From NCBI GenBank assembly GCA_003240755.1, contig QFNF01000009.1, positions 19,211 through 83,210 on the forward strand: 64,000 nucleotides of DNA, given 5' to 3'. Shown here piece after piece: positions 51,803 to 60,997 of this stretch (its first letter is position 1; each line of letters opens with the position of its first letter). The DNA comes from Sphingomonas hengshuiensis (lineage in GTDB: Bacteria; Pseudomonadota; Alphaproteobacteria; Sphingomonadales; Sphingomonadaceae). The notes beneath the pieces were generated by a model that did not search any database, was not told the origin of the DNA, and worked only from the letters and a program-made list of their open reading frames with translations. The translations under genes and the position numbers were made by a program.

Positions 51803-53890
51803 TCACGCCAGCGTGCGTACCTTGGGTTCGCGGTCCCAGTAGCGTTGCTTGGCCGCCTCGACGAACCCGGCAAGATCGGTGACGCCCTCGTCCGGCTCGA
51901 CGCCAGCCTTGTCGAGCAGCGGCTTGGCGTCGGCGTTATGGCCGATCGCCTTCAGATGCCCGAACGCATCCATCACCCATTGGACAGCCGCGCCTTCCTT
52001 CGTCAGCTTGGCCGTGGCTTCGGCCGACAGGATTACCGCGCAGGCATCGACCGTGACCGAAGGCTGGCCGAACAGTTGCGCATCGGCGGCGATGGTCGAT
52101 CCGTCGGACAAGGGCACCTTGCCGACCTTGGGCGCGATGGTCATCGCGTTGCCGCCCGCCGCCTTGATCGCGTCCTTGAGCGTCTTCAACTCGCCGGCAT
52201 CGCTGCCATCGGCGATCAGGATGCCGACATTGCGCCCCTCGAGCGTATGCTTTTCCAGCGGCCCGCGAATGATGCGCAGCGCGGGCGAGGGGTCCATGTC
52301 GAGCACCGGTGCCGCCGTCGGCGACGCCTTGGGCAGGTCCATGGCAAGGCCGTCGGCGACGCGGGTGGCGAGCTCCTCGTCGACGTTGCGGAGGTTGGCG
52401 AGCATCGCGGTGCGGACATGCTCGATCCCGACCTTCGACAGTTCGAACACGAAGGCCGAGGCGATGTGCGCCTGTTCCGCCGGGTCCATCGAGCGGAAGA
52501 ACAGCCGCGCCTGGCTGTAATGGTCGGCGAAGCTTTCCGGGCGGATGCGCAGCTTCTGGCCCTGTTCCTCGGACGGAAAGGTCTTGTAGCCCTTGTCCGG
52601 GTCCTCGCGCGCGCCGGCTTCCTCGCCGGCCTTCGCCAGGCTGTTCGGCTCGTAATTGGCGCGGCCCTTGGGGACGGCCATCTGCATGTGGCCGTCGCGC
52701 TGCTGGTTCAGGAATGGACACCCGGCGGCTTCCGCGCGACCCCTGGCGGCATTGATCGGTAGCTGGTGGAAATTGACCGAGCCCAGACGCGAGAGCTGGG
52801 TGTCGGTATAGCTGAACAGCCGGCCCTGCAGCAGCGGGTCGTTCGAAAAGCCGATGCCCGGCACGACATGGCTCGGCACGAACGCCGCCTGTTCGGTTTC
52901 GGCGAAGAAATTGTCGGGATAGCGGTCGAGCACCATCCGCCCGACGATCCGCACCGGCAGCACTTCCTCGGGGATGATCTTGGTCGCGTCGAGCACGTCA
53001 TAGGGCAGCGCGTTGGCGAATTCCTCGTCGAACAACTGCACGCCCAGCTCCCATTCCGGGAAATCGCCGCGGTCGATCCGTTCGAACAGGTCGCGGCGCT
53101 GGAAATCGGGGTCGGCGCCGGCGATCTTGACCGTTTCGTCCCAGATGGTCGAGGCGAGGCCCGCCTTGGGCTTCCAATGGAACTTGACGAAGGTCGACCT
53201 GCCTTCCTTGTTCACGAAGCGGAAGGTGTGGACGCCGAACCCCTCCATGTTCGCAAAGGTGCGCGGCAGCGTGCGGTCCGACATCGCCCACATAATCATG
53301 TGGGTCGATTCCGGCATCAGCGAGATGAAGTCCCAGAAGGTGTCGTGCGCGGTCGCCGCCTGCGGATAGCCGCGATCGGCCTCCATCTTGGCGGCGTGGA
53401 TCAGGTCGGGGAACTTGATCGCGTCCTGGATGAAGAACACCGGGATGTTGTTGCCGACCAGGTCCCAGTTGCCCTCGCGCGTGTAGAACTTCACCGCGAA
53501 GCCGCGCACGTCGCGCGGCGTGTCGATCGATCCGGCGCCGCCCGCGACGGTCGAGAAGCGGGTGAACACCTCGGTCCGCTGCCCCTTCTTCTGGAACAGG
53601 TCGGCCACGGTGATGTCCGCCAGGCTGTCGGTACATTCGAAATAGCCATGCGCCGCCGAGCCGCGGGCATGGACGATCCGCTCCGGAATGCGCTCATGGT
53701 CGAAATGGTTCATCTTCTCGCGGAAGACTTCGTCCTCGATCAGCACGGGGCCGCGCGCGCCCGCCTTCAACTGGTTCTGGTTGTCGCTGACGGGCGTGCC
53801 GTGGTTGGTGGTCAGCACCGGATGATCGGCATCCGTCACCTGATGGGTTTCGCCGCCGTTACCGGCGTTGCGGAGCTTGGTGTCGGTCAT
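51803..53890 (-). CDS. katE: Large-subunit catalase HPII
   Basis: 695-residue heme catalase, large-subunit clade with a C-terminal flavodoxin-like domain. The catalytic His lies in [20 protein letters not shown], the distal Asn in [20 protein letters not shown], and the proximal heme-ligand Tyr in [20 protein letters not shown]. The C-terminal domain (about 540–690) starts at [20 protein letters not shown] and includes [20 protein letters not shown]. KatE catalases act in stationary phase and general stress; here a sequence like the alphaproteobacterial general-stress promoter lies upstream. The gene stands alone. Confidence 0.96.
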   Translation of the reverse strand: MTDTKLRNAGNGGETHQVTDADHPVLTTNHGTPVSDNQNQLKAGARGPVLIEDEVFREKMNHFDHERIPERIVHARGSAAHGYFECTDSLADITVADLFQKKGQRTEVFTRFSTVAGGAGSIDTPRDVRGFAVKFYTREGNWDLVGNNIPVFFIQDAIKFPDLIHAAKMEADRGYPQAATAHDTFWDFISLMPESTHMIMWAMSDRTLPRTFANMEGFGVHTFRFVNKEGRSTFVKFHWKPKAGLASTIWDETVKIAGADPDFQRRDLFERIDRGDFPEWELGVQLFDEEFANALPYDVLDATKIIPEEVLPVRIVGRMVLDRYPDNFFAETEQAAFVPSHVVPGIGFSNDPLLQGRLFSYTDTQLSRLGSVNFHQLPINAARGRAEAAGCPFLNQQRDGHMQMAVPKGRANYEPNSLAKAGEEAGAREDPDKGYKTFPSEEQGQKLRIRPESFADHYSQARLFFRSMDPAEQAHIASAFVFELSKVGIEHVRTAMLANLRNVDEELATRVADGLAMDLPKASPTAAPVLDMDPSPALRIIRGPLEKHTLEGRNVGILIADGSDAGELKTLKDAIKAAGGNAMTIAPKVGKVPLSDGSTIAADAQLFGQPSVTVDACAVILSAEATAKLTKEGAAVQWVMDAFGHLKAIGHNADAKPLLDKAGVEPDEGVTDLAGFVEAAKQRYWDREPKVRTLA

Positions 53891-53922
53891 GGGGGAGTCC
53901 TCGGGAGAAGGGTTCGTGCCTC

Positions 53923-53948
53923 AACGTCCCGGCGCGGGGTGAAGTTGC
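53923..53948 (-). promoter_or_regulatory. Candidate general-stress (EcfG-type) promoter of katE
   Basis: Read on the minus strand: GCAAC, 17 bp, CGTT. The alphaproteobacterial general-stress consensus is GGAAC-N16/17-CGTT, so one -35 base differs. It lies 33–58 bp before the katE start. The 290-bp spacer to the divergent SulP gene holds nothing else clear. Confidence 0.35.
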
Positions 53949-54180
53949 CCGGTTCGCGGAATCGGTGCGAAATAACAGGGGGATGCGGCCGGGCGTGCGA
54001 TCCGGGTGTGCGATGCGGCCTTGCCCTCCGCCCGTCTCCCCGGCTACACGCGCCGCATTCGCCCTGGACCCGGTGCAATTCCGGGTGGCTATTCCGGCCG
54101 CCGATCCGCCGGACAACATCCCCGCATGCTACCGAACAAGCGCCCGGAGGATGCGCCATGCGGCCCGATGTGGAATTCCC

Positions 54181-55665
54181 ATGAACCTGTTCACAACCTG
54201 CCGCCGCCAGTGGTTCGGCGGACCCGTGCAGATCCGGCGCGACATCCTCGCCGGGATCGTCGTCGCCCTCGCGCTGATCCCCGAGGCGATCGGCTTTTCG
54301 ATCATCGCCGGGGTCGACCCGCGCGTCGGCCTCTATGCCTCGGTCGCGATCGCGATGACGATCGCGTTTCTGGGCGGGCGGCCCGGCATGATCTCCGCCG
54401 CGACCGCCGCCGTCGCCGTGCTGGTCGGCCCGCTGGTGCGCGAGCACGGCGTCGACTATCTGTTTGCCGCGACGATCCTGATGGGGGTGATCCAGATCGC
54501 CGCCGGGCTGCTGCGGCTCGACCGGGTGATGCAGTTCGTGTCGCGCTCGGTCATCACCGGTTTCGTCAACGCGCTCGCCATCCTGATCTTCATGGCGCAA
54601 CTGCCGCAGCTCGTCGGGGTGCGCTGGCATGCCCATGCACTGATCGCCGGGGGCCTCGCCATCATCTACCTGTTGCCGCGCGTGACGCGCGCGGTCCCGT
54701 CGCCGCTGGTCGCGATCGTCGTGCTGAGCGCGATCAGCATCGCGCTGGACCTGCCGGTCAACACGGTGGGCGACATGGGGCGGCTGCCCGAAGGGCTGCC
54801 GGGCTTCGCGTGGCCGCAGGTGCCGCTGACGCTGGAGACGCTGACGATCATCCTGCCCACCGCGCTGACCATGGCCGCCGTCGGCCTGCTCGAATCGCTG
54901 CTGACCGCGCAGATCGTCGACGACATGACCGACAGCGACAGCGACAAGGCCCGGGAATGCGCGGGGCAGGGCGGCGCCAACATCGTCGCCGCGCTGTTCG
55001 GCGGCATGGGCGGCTGCGCGATGATCGGCCAGTCGGTCATCAACGTCACCTCGGGCGGGCGCGGGCGGCTGTCGACCTTCGTCGCCGGCGCGTTCCTGCT
55101 GTTCCTGCTTGCCGTCCTCGGCCCATGGGTCGGGCGGGTGCCGATGCCGGCGCTGGTCGCGGTGATGATAATGGTGTCGATCGGCACCTTCAGTTGGAAC
55201 TCGCTGCGCAACCTCGGGCGCCATCCGCCGACATCGTCGATCGTGATGCTGGTGACGGTGGCGGTGGTCGTCGCGACGCGCGACCTGTCGCTCGGCGTAC
55301 TGGCCGGGGTGCTGCTGTCGGGCGTGTTCTTCGCCGGAAAGGTCCAGCGGATGTTCGCGGTCGAACGGATCGCCGACGATGGCGGCGTGACCTACCGCGT
55401 CACCGGGCAGATCTTCTTCGCCTCGGTCGACCGCTTCCGCCGCGGCTTTGCGCCCGAAGGCGCGGTGCCGGTGACGATCGATGTCGGCGCGGCGCATTTC
55501 TGGGACATTTCCGGCGTCGACGCGCTCGACAAGATCGTCGTGCGGCTACGCCAGCAGGGCGCGACCATTACCGTCATCGGCTATAACCGGGCGAGCGCCG
55601 ATCTGGTCGACCGCTTCGCGCTGCACGACAGGACCGGGGTCGAGCTGGGCGTGGTGCCGCACTGA
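54181..55665 (+). CDS. SulP-family anion transporter with STAS domain
   Basis: 494-residue inner-membrane transporter for sulfate, bicarbonate or another anion. The start [20 protein letters not shown] is chosen to begin at the first conserved region; an ATG at 54151 directly behind GGAGG is too close to that site but cannot be excluded. The hallmark first helix is [20 protein letters not shown], followed by about ten further segments ([20 protein letters not shown] and [20 protein letters not shown] among them). The STAS domain closes the protein ([40 protein letters not shown]). It stands alone between divergent katE and convergent mqo. Confidence 0.9.
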   Translation: MNLFTTCRRQWFGGPVQIRRDILAGIVVALALIPEAIGFSIIAGVDPRVGLYASVAIAMTIAFLGGRPGMISAATAAVAVLVGPLVREHGVDYLFAATILMGVIQIAAGLLRLDRVMQFVSRSVITGFVNALAILIFMAQLPQLVGVRWHAHALIAGGLAIIYLLPRVTRAVPSPLVAIVVLSAISIALDLPVNTVGDMGRLPEGLPGFAWPQVPLTLETLTIILPTALTMAAVGLLESLLTAQIVDDMTDSDSDKARECAGQGGANIVAALFGGMGGCAMIGQSVINVTSGGRGRLSTFVAGAFLLFLLAVLGPWVGRVPMPALVAVMIMVSIGTFSWNSLRNLGRHPPTSSIVMLVTVAVVVATRDLSLGVLAGVLLSGVFFAGKVQRMFAVERIADDGGVTYRVTGQIFFASVDRFRRGFAPEGAVPVTIDVGAAHFWDISGVDALDKIVVRLRQQGATITVIGYNRASADLVDRFALHDRTGVELGVVPH

Positions 55666-55680
55666 GGGGGAGTTGGCGCA

Positions 55681-55883
55681 CGATAGTATCGGAGAAACCG
55701 TTCGTGCTGAGTAGGGACTGAGCTTGTCGAGGATGATCGGGTCGGATCGTCCCCCGGACGATCCTGAACCATGCGGGGCATGGTTCAGCCGATCATTATC
55801 GAAGCACCCCTGGCGGTCCTTCGATACGCCATTTCGACAAGCTCAATGGCTACTCAGGACGAACGGTTTCTCCGATGATATCG
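55681..55883. repeat. 203-bp imperfect palindromic element between convergent genes
   Basis: About 50-bp ends are inverted copies: left from 55681 (CGATAGTATCGGAGAAACCG onward), right ending at 55883 with the complement. The core of each arm reads ACCGTTCGTsCTGAGTAG. In the middle is a perfect 11-bp hairpin, CTGAACCATGC-GGG-GCATGGTTCAG (55764–55788). It has no gene and resembles a miniature inverted-repeat element; a lone arm core is at 31708–31741. Confidence 0.75.
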
Positions 55884-55908
55884 TGCTCCAGCCCGGCCCC
55901 CGCGCCGT

Positions 55909-57516
55909 TCACAGCGCCTGCTGTTCGCGGTTCAGGCTGCGGCCGGGCTGGGTCGCGGCCGGGGCCGGCGCCCCCGCCGGGACGGCGCGGACATCGGCCG
56001 GCACCTCGATGAACGGCAGGTTCAGCGTCTCGCCGGTCATCCGCCGTATCTGGTTGGTGAGGGCCGGATCGTCGTTGAGCGTGCGGCCATAGGACGGGAT
56101 CATCCCCTCGATCTTCGGCGTCCAGATGCTGGCGAAGCGCTGCGGGAACGCCTTTTTCAGCACCTCCAGCATGATCGCGGGCGAGGTCGAGGCACCGGGC
56201 GACGCGCCCAGCAATGCGGCGATCGTCCCCTGCCGGTCGGTCACGATCTCGGTCCCGAACTGCAGCACCGGGCCCTTTTCCGGGTCGCGCTTGATGATCT
56301 GCACCCGCTGTCCGGCGGTGACGAGCTTCCAGTCGCCACGCCGGGCGTTCGGGAAATATTTCACCAGCTCGGCCTGGCGGTCCTTGTCGGTCAGCATCGC
56401 CTGGCTGACCAGATACTTGACCAGCTCGGCATTTTCCGCGCCGACCGCCATCATCGGCCCGACATTGCTCTTGTACACGCTGTTGAACAGGTCCTGCCAC
56501 GACCCGTTCTTCAGGAACTTGGTGCTCTGCAGCGCGAAGGGGCCGAACAGGATCACCGACTTGCCGTCGAGCTTGCGCGCGTCGAGATGCGGCACCGACA
56601 TCGGCGGCGAACCGGCCTCCGCCTTGCCATAGACCTTCACGTCGTGGCGCGCGGTGATCGCCGGGTTCTCGAAGGCGAGGAACTGGCCGCCGACCGGGAA
56701 GCCGCCATACTCCCTCGCCTCGGGAATGCCCGACATCTGCAACAGCTTCAGCGCCGCGCCGCCGGCGCCGATGAACACGAAGCGCGCGCGCACCGTCCGG
56801 TCTGTATTGTCGGCGAGGTTGCGGACCGTCACGTTCCAGATGCCGTCGGCGCCGCGGCGGATGCCGCGGACCTCGTGGCGCAGTTGCAGGCTGAAATTGG
56901 GGTTCTTCGTCAATGCGGTGGCAAGCTGGCGGGTGATGACGCCCCAGTTCACGTCGGTCCCGATCGGCATATAGGTCGCGGCGACCTTCTGGTTCGGGTC
57001 GCGGCCCTCCATCACCAGCGGCGCCCAGGCGCGGATCTTCGCCGGATCGCGGGTATATTCCATGCCGTAGAACAGCGGGTTGCGGACCAGTGCCGCCTGG
57101 CGACGGCGCAGATAGTCGATATTCGCGTCGCCCCAGACGAGGCTCATATGCGGGGTCGGGTTGATGAAGCCGTTCGGCGCGCCCAGGCGCCCGGTCCTGA
57201 CTTCATGCGCCCAGAACTGGCGGGCGACCTCGAACTGTTCGGCGGTCTGCACCGCCTTGGTCGTGTCGATCGTCCCGTCGGCCCTTTCGGGCGTGTAGTT
57301 CAGCTCGGCAAAGCCCGAATGGCCGGTGCCGGCATTGTTCCACCCGTTGGAGCTTTCCTCGGCCACGCCGCCCAGGCGTTCGAACATCGCGACGCGCCAG
57401 TTGGGCTCCAGCTCCTGCAGATAGGTGGCGAGCGTGACGCTCATCACCCCGCCGCCGATCACCGCCACGTCGAGCGGCTGTTCCTGCGCCGGGGCGGGTC
57501 CGGGCGGCGAGGCCAT
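55909..57516 (-). CDS. mqo: Malate:quinone oxidoreductase, N-terminal anchor cut off by Tn3 element
   Basis: Membrane-associated FAD enzyme oxidising malate to oxaloacetate with quinone. The first available ATG gives 535 residues: Rossmann [20 protein letters not shown], then [56 protein letters not shown] and [20 protein letters not shown], all family marks. In frame upstream (57517–57579) the code continues as [20 protein letters not shown], a membrane anchor, until it meets the left inverted repeat of the transposon; within that repeat no start codon follows before a stop. So the natural start and the promoter have been moved 6.4 kb away. A soluble protein could still be made from the internal ATG, but the locus is probably impaired. 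Confidence 0.92.
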   Translation of the reverse strand: MASPPGPAPAQEQPLDVAVIGGGVMSVTLATYLQELEPNWRVAMFERLGGVAEESSNGWNNAGTGHSGFAELNYTPERADGTIDTTKAVQTAEQFEVARQFWAHEVRTGRLGAPNGFINPTPHMSLVWGDANIDYLRRRQAALVRNPLFYGMEYTRDPAKIRAWAPLVMEGRDPNQKVAATYMPIGTDVNWGVITRQLATALTKNPNFSLQLRHEVRGIRRGADGIWNVTVRNLADNTDRTVRARFVFIGAGGAALKLLQMSGIPEAREYGGFPVGGQFLAFENPAITARHDVKVYGKAEAGSPPMSVPHLDARKLDGKSVILFGPFALQSTKFLKNGSWQDLFNSVYKSNVGPMMAVGAENAELVKYLVSQAMLTDKDRQAELVKYFPNARRGDWKLVTAGQRVQIIKRDPEKGPVLQFGTEIVTDRQGTIAALLGASPGASTSPAIMLEVLKKAFPQRFASIWTPKIEGMIPSYGRTLNDDPALTNQIRRMTGETLNLPFIEVPADVRAVPAGAPAPAATQPGRSLNREQQAL

Positions 57517-57579
57517 CGGGCGGAACAGGAAGGCGACGACGCAGAAAAGGACCAGCGCGAGGATGCCGAGCGCGATCTT

Positions 57580-57617
57580 GGGGACCGGTGAGAGGATGGT
57601 CGAAAACGTACGCTAAG
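57580..57617 (+). repeat. Left terminal inverted repeat (38 bp) of the Tn3 element
   Basis: Begins GGGGACCGGTGAGAGG and ends GAAAACGTACGCTAAG. It matches the right end base for base in reverse complement. The inner part (ACGCTAAG) is like that of Tn21-type elements. Confidence 0.95.
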
Positions 57618-57646
57618 CACAAAGCCGTGTCAGCGATCGTATGACA

Positions 57647-58522
57647 TCACGGATGGCCGGCTTTCCATTTTACCGGAATACGCAAGTAGGTGACACCGTT
57701 CGCCTCCGCCTGATCGAAATGGCCCGCGCGGATGTTGACCTGGATCGAGGGCAGCAGGAGCTTGGGCACGGATAGCCCGGCGTCACGCTGCTCGCGCATG
57801 GCGACGAAGTCGTCCTCATTCACACCGTCATGGACGTGGACGCTCGACCGTCGCTGCTCGCCCACCGTCGTCTCCCAGCGATAGTCGTCGCGACCCGGTG
57901 CCTTGTAGTCGTGGCAGAGGAACAGTCGCGTCTCGTCGGGCAGCGCCAATAGCCGGCGGATCGAGCGATAGAGCGTCCGCGCATCCCCGCCCGGGAAGTC
58001 GGCGCGGGCGGTGCCATAGTCGGGCATGAACAGCGTATCCCCGACGAACGCCGCATCGCCGATCAGATAGGTCACGTCGGCCGGGGTGTGGCCGGGGACA
58101 TGCAGCACCTCGACCGCCAGCGCCCCGATCGCGAACTGGTCGCCATTCTCGAACAGGCGGTCGAAGTCCGAGCCGTCCGTTTTCAGATCATCCATCGCGA
58201 ACACGGGGCGGAAGATTTTCTGCACGTCGCGGATATGCGCGCCGATCCCGATCCATGCGCCTGTATGCGCCTTGATGAAGGGTGCGGCCGACAGATGATC
58301 GGCATGAGCGTGCGTCTCCAGCACCATCGCGATCCGCCAGTCCTGCTCGCGGGCGAAGGCGACGATCCGCTCGGCCGAGCGCGTGTCGGCGACGCCGCTC
58401 GCCATGTCGAAGTCGAGGACTGGATCGATCACCGCCGCAGTCCGTGTCGCGGGATCGCCGACGAGGTAGCTAATCGTATTGGTCGGCTCGTCGAAAAACG
58501 CCTCGATGAGGGGCTGAGTCAT
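57647..58522 (-). CDS. blh: Persulfide-dioxygenase-like metallo-hydrolase (Blh type)
   Basis: 291-residue metallo-beta-lactamase-fold protein of the Blh/ETHE1-like group that oxidises persulfides (GSSH) to sulfite in sulfide detoxification. Metal motif ETHAHADHLSAAPF (His71, His73, Asp75, His76), then VLHVPGHTPADVTYLIGDAA, FVGDTLFMPDYGTARADFPG and LFLCHDYKAPGRDDYRW with later ligands. The start has CGGAGA 6 nt upstream. It is divergent from the BigR-type regulator across a palindromic operator, the known layout of BigR-controlled genes. It is the first cargo gene behind the left end of the transposon. Confidence 0.92.
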   Translation of the reverse strand: MTQPLIEAFFDEPTNTISYLVGDPATRTAAVIDPVLDFDMASGVADTRSAERIVAFAREQDWRIAMVLETHAHADHLSAAPFIKAHTGAWIGIGAHIRDVQKIFRPVFAMDDLKTDGSDFDRLFENGDQFAIGALAVEVLHVPGHTPADVTYLIGDAAFVGDTLFMPDYGTARADFPGGDARTLYRSIRRLLALPDETRLFLCHDYKAPGRDDYRWETTVGEQRRSSVHVHDGVNEDDFVAMREQRDAGLSVPKLLLPSIQVNIRAGHFDQAEANGVTYLRIPVKWKAGHP

Positions 58523-58542
58523 GATTTTCTCCGTTAGCGCTT

Positions 58543-58556
58543 GCTAATATATTAGC
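58543..58556. promoter_or_regulatory. Perfect palindrome GCTAATATATTAGC, BigR-type operator
   Basis: 14-bp perfect, AT-rich palindrome in the 68-bp divergent space between blh and the regulator. BigR-family repressors bind AT-rich palindromes overlapping the -10 region of just this gene pair, so one site could control both directions. Confidence 0.8.
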
Positions 58557-58590
58557 TGGTGCTACATAAGCAACACCTAATGGAGTGGCG

Positions 58591-58908
58591 ATGATGCTCA
58601 AACCGCCGATGGACCTGGCGACATTCGAGGCGAAGGCCGGGCAGGTCGCCGACACGCTGAAGGCGATCGGCAATGCTCGCCGGCTGATGCTGCTGTGCAA
58701 GCTGGTCGAGCATGGCGAGATGACGGTCGGCGATCTGGCCCGTGATGTCGGCTTGTCGCAGTCGGCCTGCTCGCAGCACCTGGCCAGGATGCGCGACGAG
58801 GGTCTCGTCACCTACCGGCGGGAGAGCCAGACGCTCTGGTACGCCATCGCGGATGCCCGCGTCGAAACGCTGCTCGGCACTCTCTACCAGCTCTACTGCA
58901 AGGATTGA
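58591..58908 (+). CDS. bigR: ArsR-family sulfide-responsive repressor (BigR/SqrR type)
   Basis: 105-residue winged-helix repressor. The start at ATG 58591 is 5 nt behind GGAG; GTG 58585 overlaps that site. The DNA-binding part shows DTLKAIGNARRLMLLCKLVE, GEMTVGDLARDVGLSQSACS and QHLARMRDEGLVTYRRESQT. Two cysteines that in BigR/SqrR form a disulfide or polysulfide bridge are present as Cys36 (LLCKL) and Cys103 (LYCKD), 67 apart; Cys60 is extra. Oxidation by persulfides should release it from the operator and open blh and the following genes. It stands 4 bp before the rhodanese gene. Confidence 0.9.
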   Translation: MMLKPPMDLATFEAKAGQVADTLKAIGNARRLMLLCKLVEHGEMTVGDLARDVGLSQSACSQHLARMRDEGLVTYRRESQTLWYAIADARVETLLGTLYQLYCKD

Positions 58909-58912
58909 TGCG

Positions 58913-59431
58913 ATGACGCTCGCGACCCTTTCTCCCGACGATACCCGTGCCGCGATCGATGCCGGTGCGCGCCTGATCGACATTCGCGGTGCCGACGAGC
59001 ATGCGCGCGAACGCATTCCCGGCGCGATGAACGTGCCGCTCGACCGGATCGGCGATCTCCCGCGCGACGATCGTCCGGTCGTCTTTCACTGCAAGTCCGG
59101 GATGCGCACCGCCGCCAATGCGGCGCAGCTCGGCGCGGCAGCGGGTGGCGCGCCGGCCTATATCCTGGGCGGCGGCATCGATGCGTGGCGGCAGGCAGGA
59201 CAGCCCACCGTCGCCGATCGGTCGCAGCCGTTGGAAATCATGCGGCAGGTGCAGATTACCGCCGGTGGGCTGGTGCTGATCGGCGTTCTGCTCGGCACGT
59301 TCGTCGCTCCCGGCTTCTTCGGGCTGTCGGCGTTCGTCGGGGCGGGGCTGATGTTCGCGGGCGTGACGGGGTGGTGCGGCATGGCCAACCTGCTGCGCGT
59401 CATGCCCTGGAACCGGCGCGCGACAGCCTGA
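58913..59431 (+). CDS. Rhodanese–DUF2892 fusion
   Basis: 172-residue fusion. The N-terminal rhodanese domain (about 1–105) contains RLIDIRGADEHARERIPGAM and the active loop VFHCKSGMRT with catalytic Cys60, for transfer of sulfane sulfur. The C-terminal DUF2892 domain has two membrane helices (ITAGGLVLIGVLLGTFVAPG, LSAFVGAGLMFAGVTGW) and CGMANLLRVMPW, so the rhodanese faces the cytosol at the membrane. Lies between bigR (4-bp gap) and tauE (7-bp gap) in one operon. It probably handles the sulfur product of persulfide turnover together with Blh. Confidence 0.9.
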   Translation: MTLATLSPDDTRAAIDAGARLIDIRGADEHARERIPGAMNVPLDRIGDLPRDDRPVVFHCKSGMRTAANAAQLGAAAGGAPAYILGGGIDAWRQAGQPTVADRSQPLEIMRQVQITAGGLVLIGVLLGTFVAPGFFGLSAFVGAGLMFAGVTGWCGMANLLRVMPWNRRATA

Positions 59432-59438
59432 GGCGATC

Positions 59439-60218
59439 GTGGACACCGCTGCCACCCTTGCCGCGCTTGCATCGGGCGGCGTGATTGGCCTGATCCTCGG
59501 CCTTGTCGGCGGAGGCGGGTCGATCCTCGCCGTGCCACTCCTGATCTATGTTGTCGGCGTCGGATCACCGCACGCTGCGATCGGGACGGCCGCTGTCGCC
59601 GTCACCGTCAATGCGCTTGCCAGCCTGGTCGGCCATGCGCGAGCGGGCCGCGTGAAATGGCGGTGCGCCAGTGTCTTCGCCGTCTCCGGAATGATCGGCG
59701 CGGCGCTGGGGGCGGAGTTGGGCAAGGCGTTCGACGGCAAGCGACTGCTTGTCCTGTTCGGGCTTCTGATGATTGGCGTCGGTTTGTCGATGTTGCGCAA
59801 GCGCCGCACGGCGGAAGCGCCGGACGTGCGACTGACCCGCGATAGCGCCTCGACGCTGCTGCCGCGCTTGGTTCCGATCGGGCTGGGCGTCGGGCTTGCC
59901 GCCGGCTTCTTCGGGATCGGGGGCGGCTTCCTGATCGTGCCGGGGCTGATCCTCGCGACCGCGATGCCGCTGCCCTTCGCGATCGGCACGTCGCTGGTCG
60001 TCGTCAGCGCGCTGGGGTTGACCACCGCCTTGTCCTACGCCCTGTCGGGGCTGGTCGACTGGAGCGTGACCGCGATGCTGGTCGTGGGCGGCGTCGCTGG
60101 AACGATCGGCGGTATTGCATTGGGCAAGGTTCTCGGCACCCGTAAGGGGCTGCTCGAACGTGGCTTTGCCGCCGTCGTGATTGCGGTAGGAACCTACGTT
60201 ACGGCATCGTCGCTCTGA
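59439..60218 (+). CDS. TauE/SafE-family sulfite exporter
   Basis: 259-residue inner-membrane permease beginning at GTG 59439, 7 bp after the rhodanese gene. Two halves with the repeat motif of the family: GGVIGLILGLVGGGGSILAV and GVGLAAGFFGIGGGFLIVPG, with about eight helices in all. Members export sulfite, sulfoacetate or related anions. As last gene of the cargo it would remove the sulfite that Blh makes, completing a sulfide-to-sulfite route. The substrate is inferred from neighbours. Confidence 0.88.
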   Translation: MDTAATLAALASGGVIGLILGLVGGGGSILAVPLLIYVVGVGSPHAAIGTAAVAVTVNALASLVGHARAGRVKWRCASVFAVSGMIGAALGAELGKAFDGKRLLVLFGLLMIGVGLSMLRKRRTAEAPDVRLTRDSASTLLPRLVPIGLGVGLAAGFFGIGGGFLIVPGLILATAMPLPFAIGTSLVVVSALGLTTALSYALSGLVDWSVTAMLVVGGVAGTIGGIALGKVLGTRKGLLERGFAAVVIAVGTYVTASSL

Positions 60219-60241
60219 ACCTGAGCAGCTTCAGCCGACTG

Positions 60242-60868
60242 CTATCGGCGCCCTCGCGCCAACAGCTTTTCACCATCGGGCCTGATCTCGCCCTTCGGCG
60301 TGACGTGTCGGTAGAGTGTTTGGCGCGTCACGCCGAGTTCGGCGCATAGCTCCGCGACCTTGGTTTCCGGTTTGCCCATCGCGGCCTGGGCGAGACGCAG
60401 TTTGGCCGGCGTCATCTTGAACGGACGCCCGCCGTGCCGACCGCGTGCCCGAGCGGACTCCAGACCGGCGCGCGTGCGCTCGACGATCAGTTCTCGCTCG
60501 AACTCGGCGAGGCCGGCGAAAATCGCGAAGATCAGCCGACCGTTGGCGGTGGTTGTGTCAATCGACGCGCCTTCGCCCGCCAGCACCTTCAACCCGATGC
60601 CACGCTTCGTCAGATCACCAACCGTATTGACGAGGTGGCGCAAATCGCGGCCGAGCCGATCGAGTTTCCAGATGACCAGCGTGTCGTCGCGGCGCAGCGC
60701 CTTCAGGCAGGCGTCCAGTCCCGGTCGCTTGTCGAGCCGGCCCGATGCGGCATCCTCATAGATATGCTCGGGATCGACGCCGGCCGCGACCAGCGCGTCG
60801 TGCTGCAGGTCGTGGACCTGGCTGCCGTCCGCCTTGGACACCCGCGCGTAACCGATCTGCGTTGTCAC
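60242..60868 (-). CDS. tnpR: Serine resolvase of the transposon
   Basis: 208-residue small serine recombinase that resolves Tn3 cointegrates at res. N-terminal catalytic domain with IGYARVSKADGSQVHDLQHD (catalytic Ser in ARVS), then VIWKLDRLGRDLRHLVNTVG and the E-helix start FAIFAGLAEFERELIVERTR. The C-terminal helix-turn-helix reads KVAELCAELGVTRQTLYRHV. It is divergent from tnpA over a 130-bp res region, as in the Tn3 subgroup. All conserved active-site arginines of the family appear present. Confidence 0.95.
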   Translation of the reverse strand: MTTQIGYARVSKADGSQVHDLQHDALVAAGVDPEHIYEDAASGRLDKRPGLDACLKALRRDDTLVIWKLDRLGRDLRHLVNTVGDLTKRGIGLKVLAGEGASIDTTTANGRLIFAIFAGLAEFERELIVERTRAGLESARARGRHGGRPFKMTPAKLRLAQAAMGKPETKVAELCAELGVTRQTLYRHVTPKGEIRPDGEKLLARGRR

Positions 60869-60997
60869 ATATACGTCCGTTCACGTGACGGAGCGGCATT
60901 GCCCGTCGATCAATCGCGATAATGTCACATAACCCGTCTTCTGGTCTATGCTCCATGAACGGGTACGCTTTCCTGTTTCGTGACGAACAGGAAGCCG
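60861..60997. promoter_or_regulatory. res region between tnpR and tnpA
   Basis: Holds a direct repeat TGTCACATA at 60861–60869 and 60921–60929, a near-palindrome CCGTTCACGTGACGG (60874–60888), and AT-rich DNA to 60960. Resolution sites of Tn3 elements and both promoters lie in this position. The part 60871–60893 recurs with two changes at 37161–37183. Confidence 0.75.
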
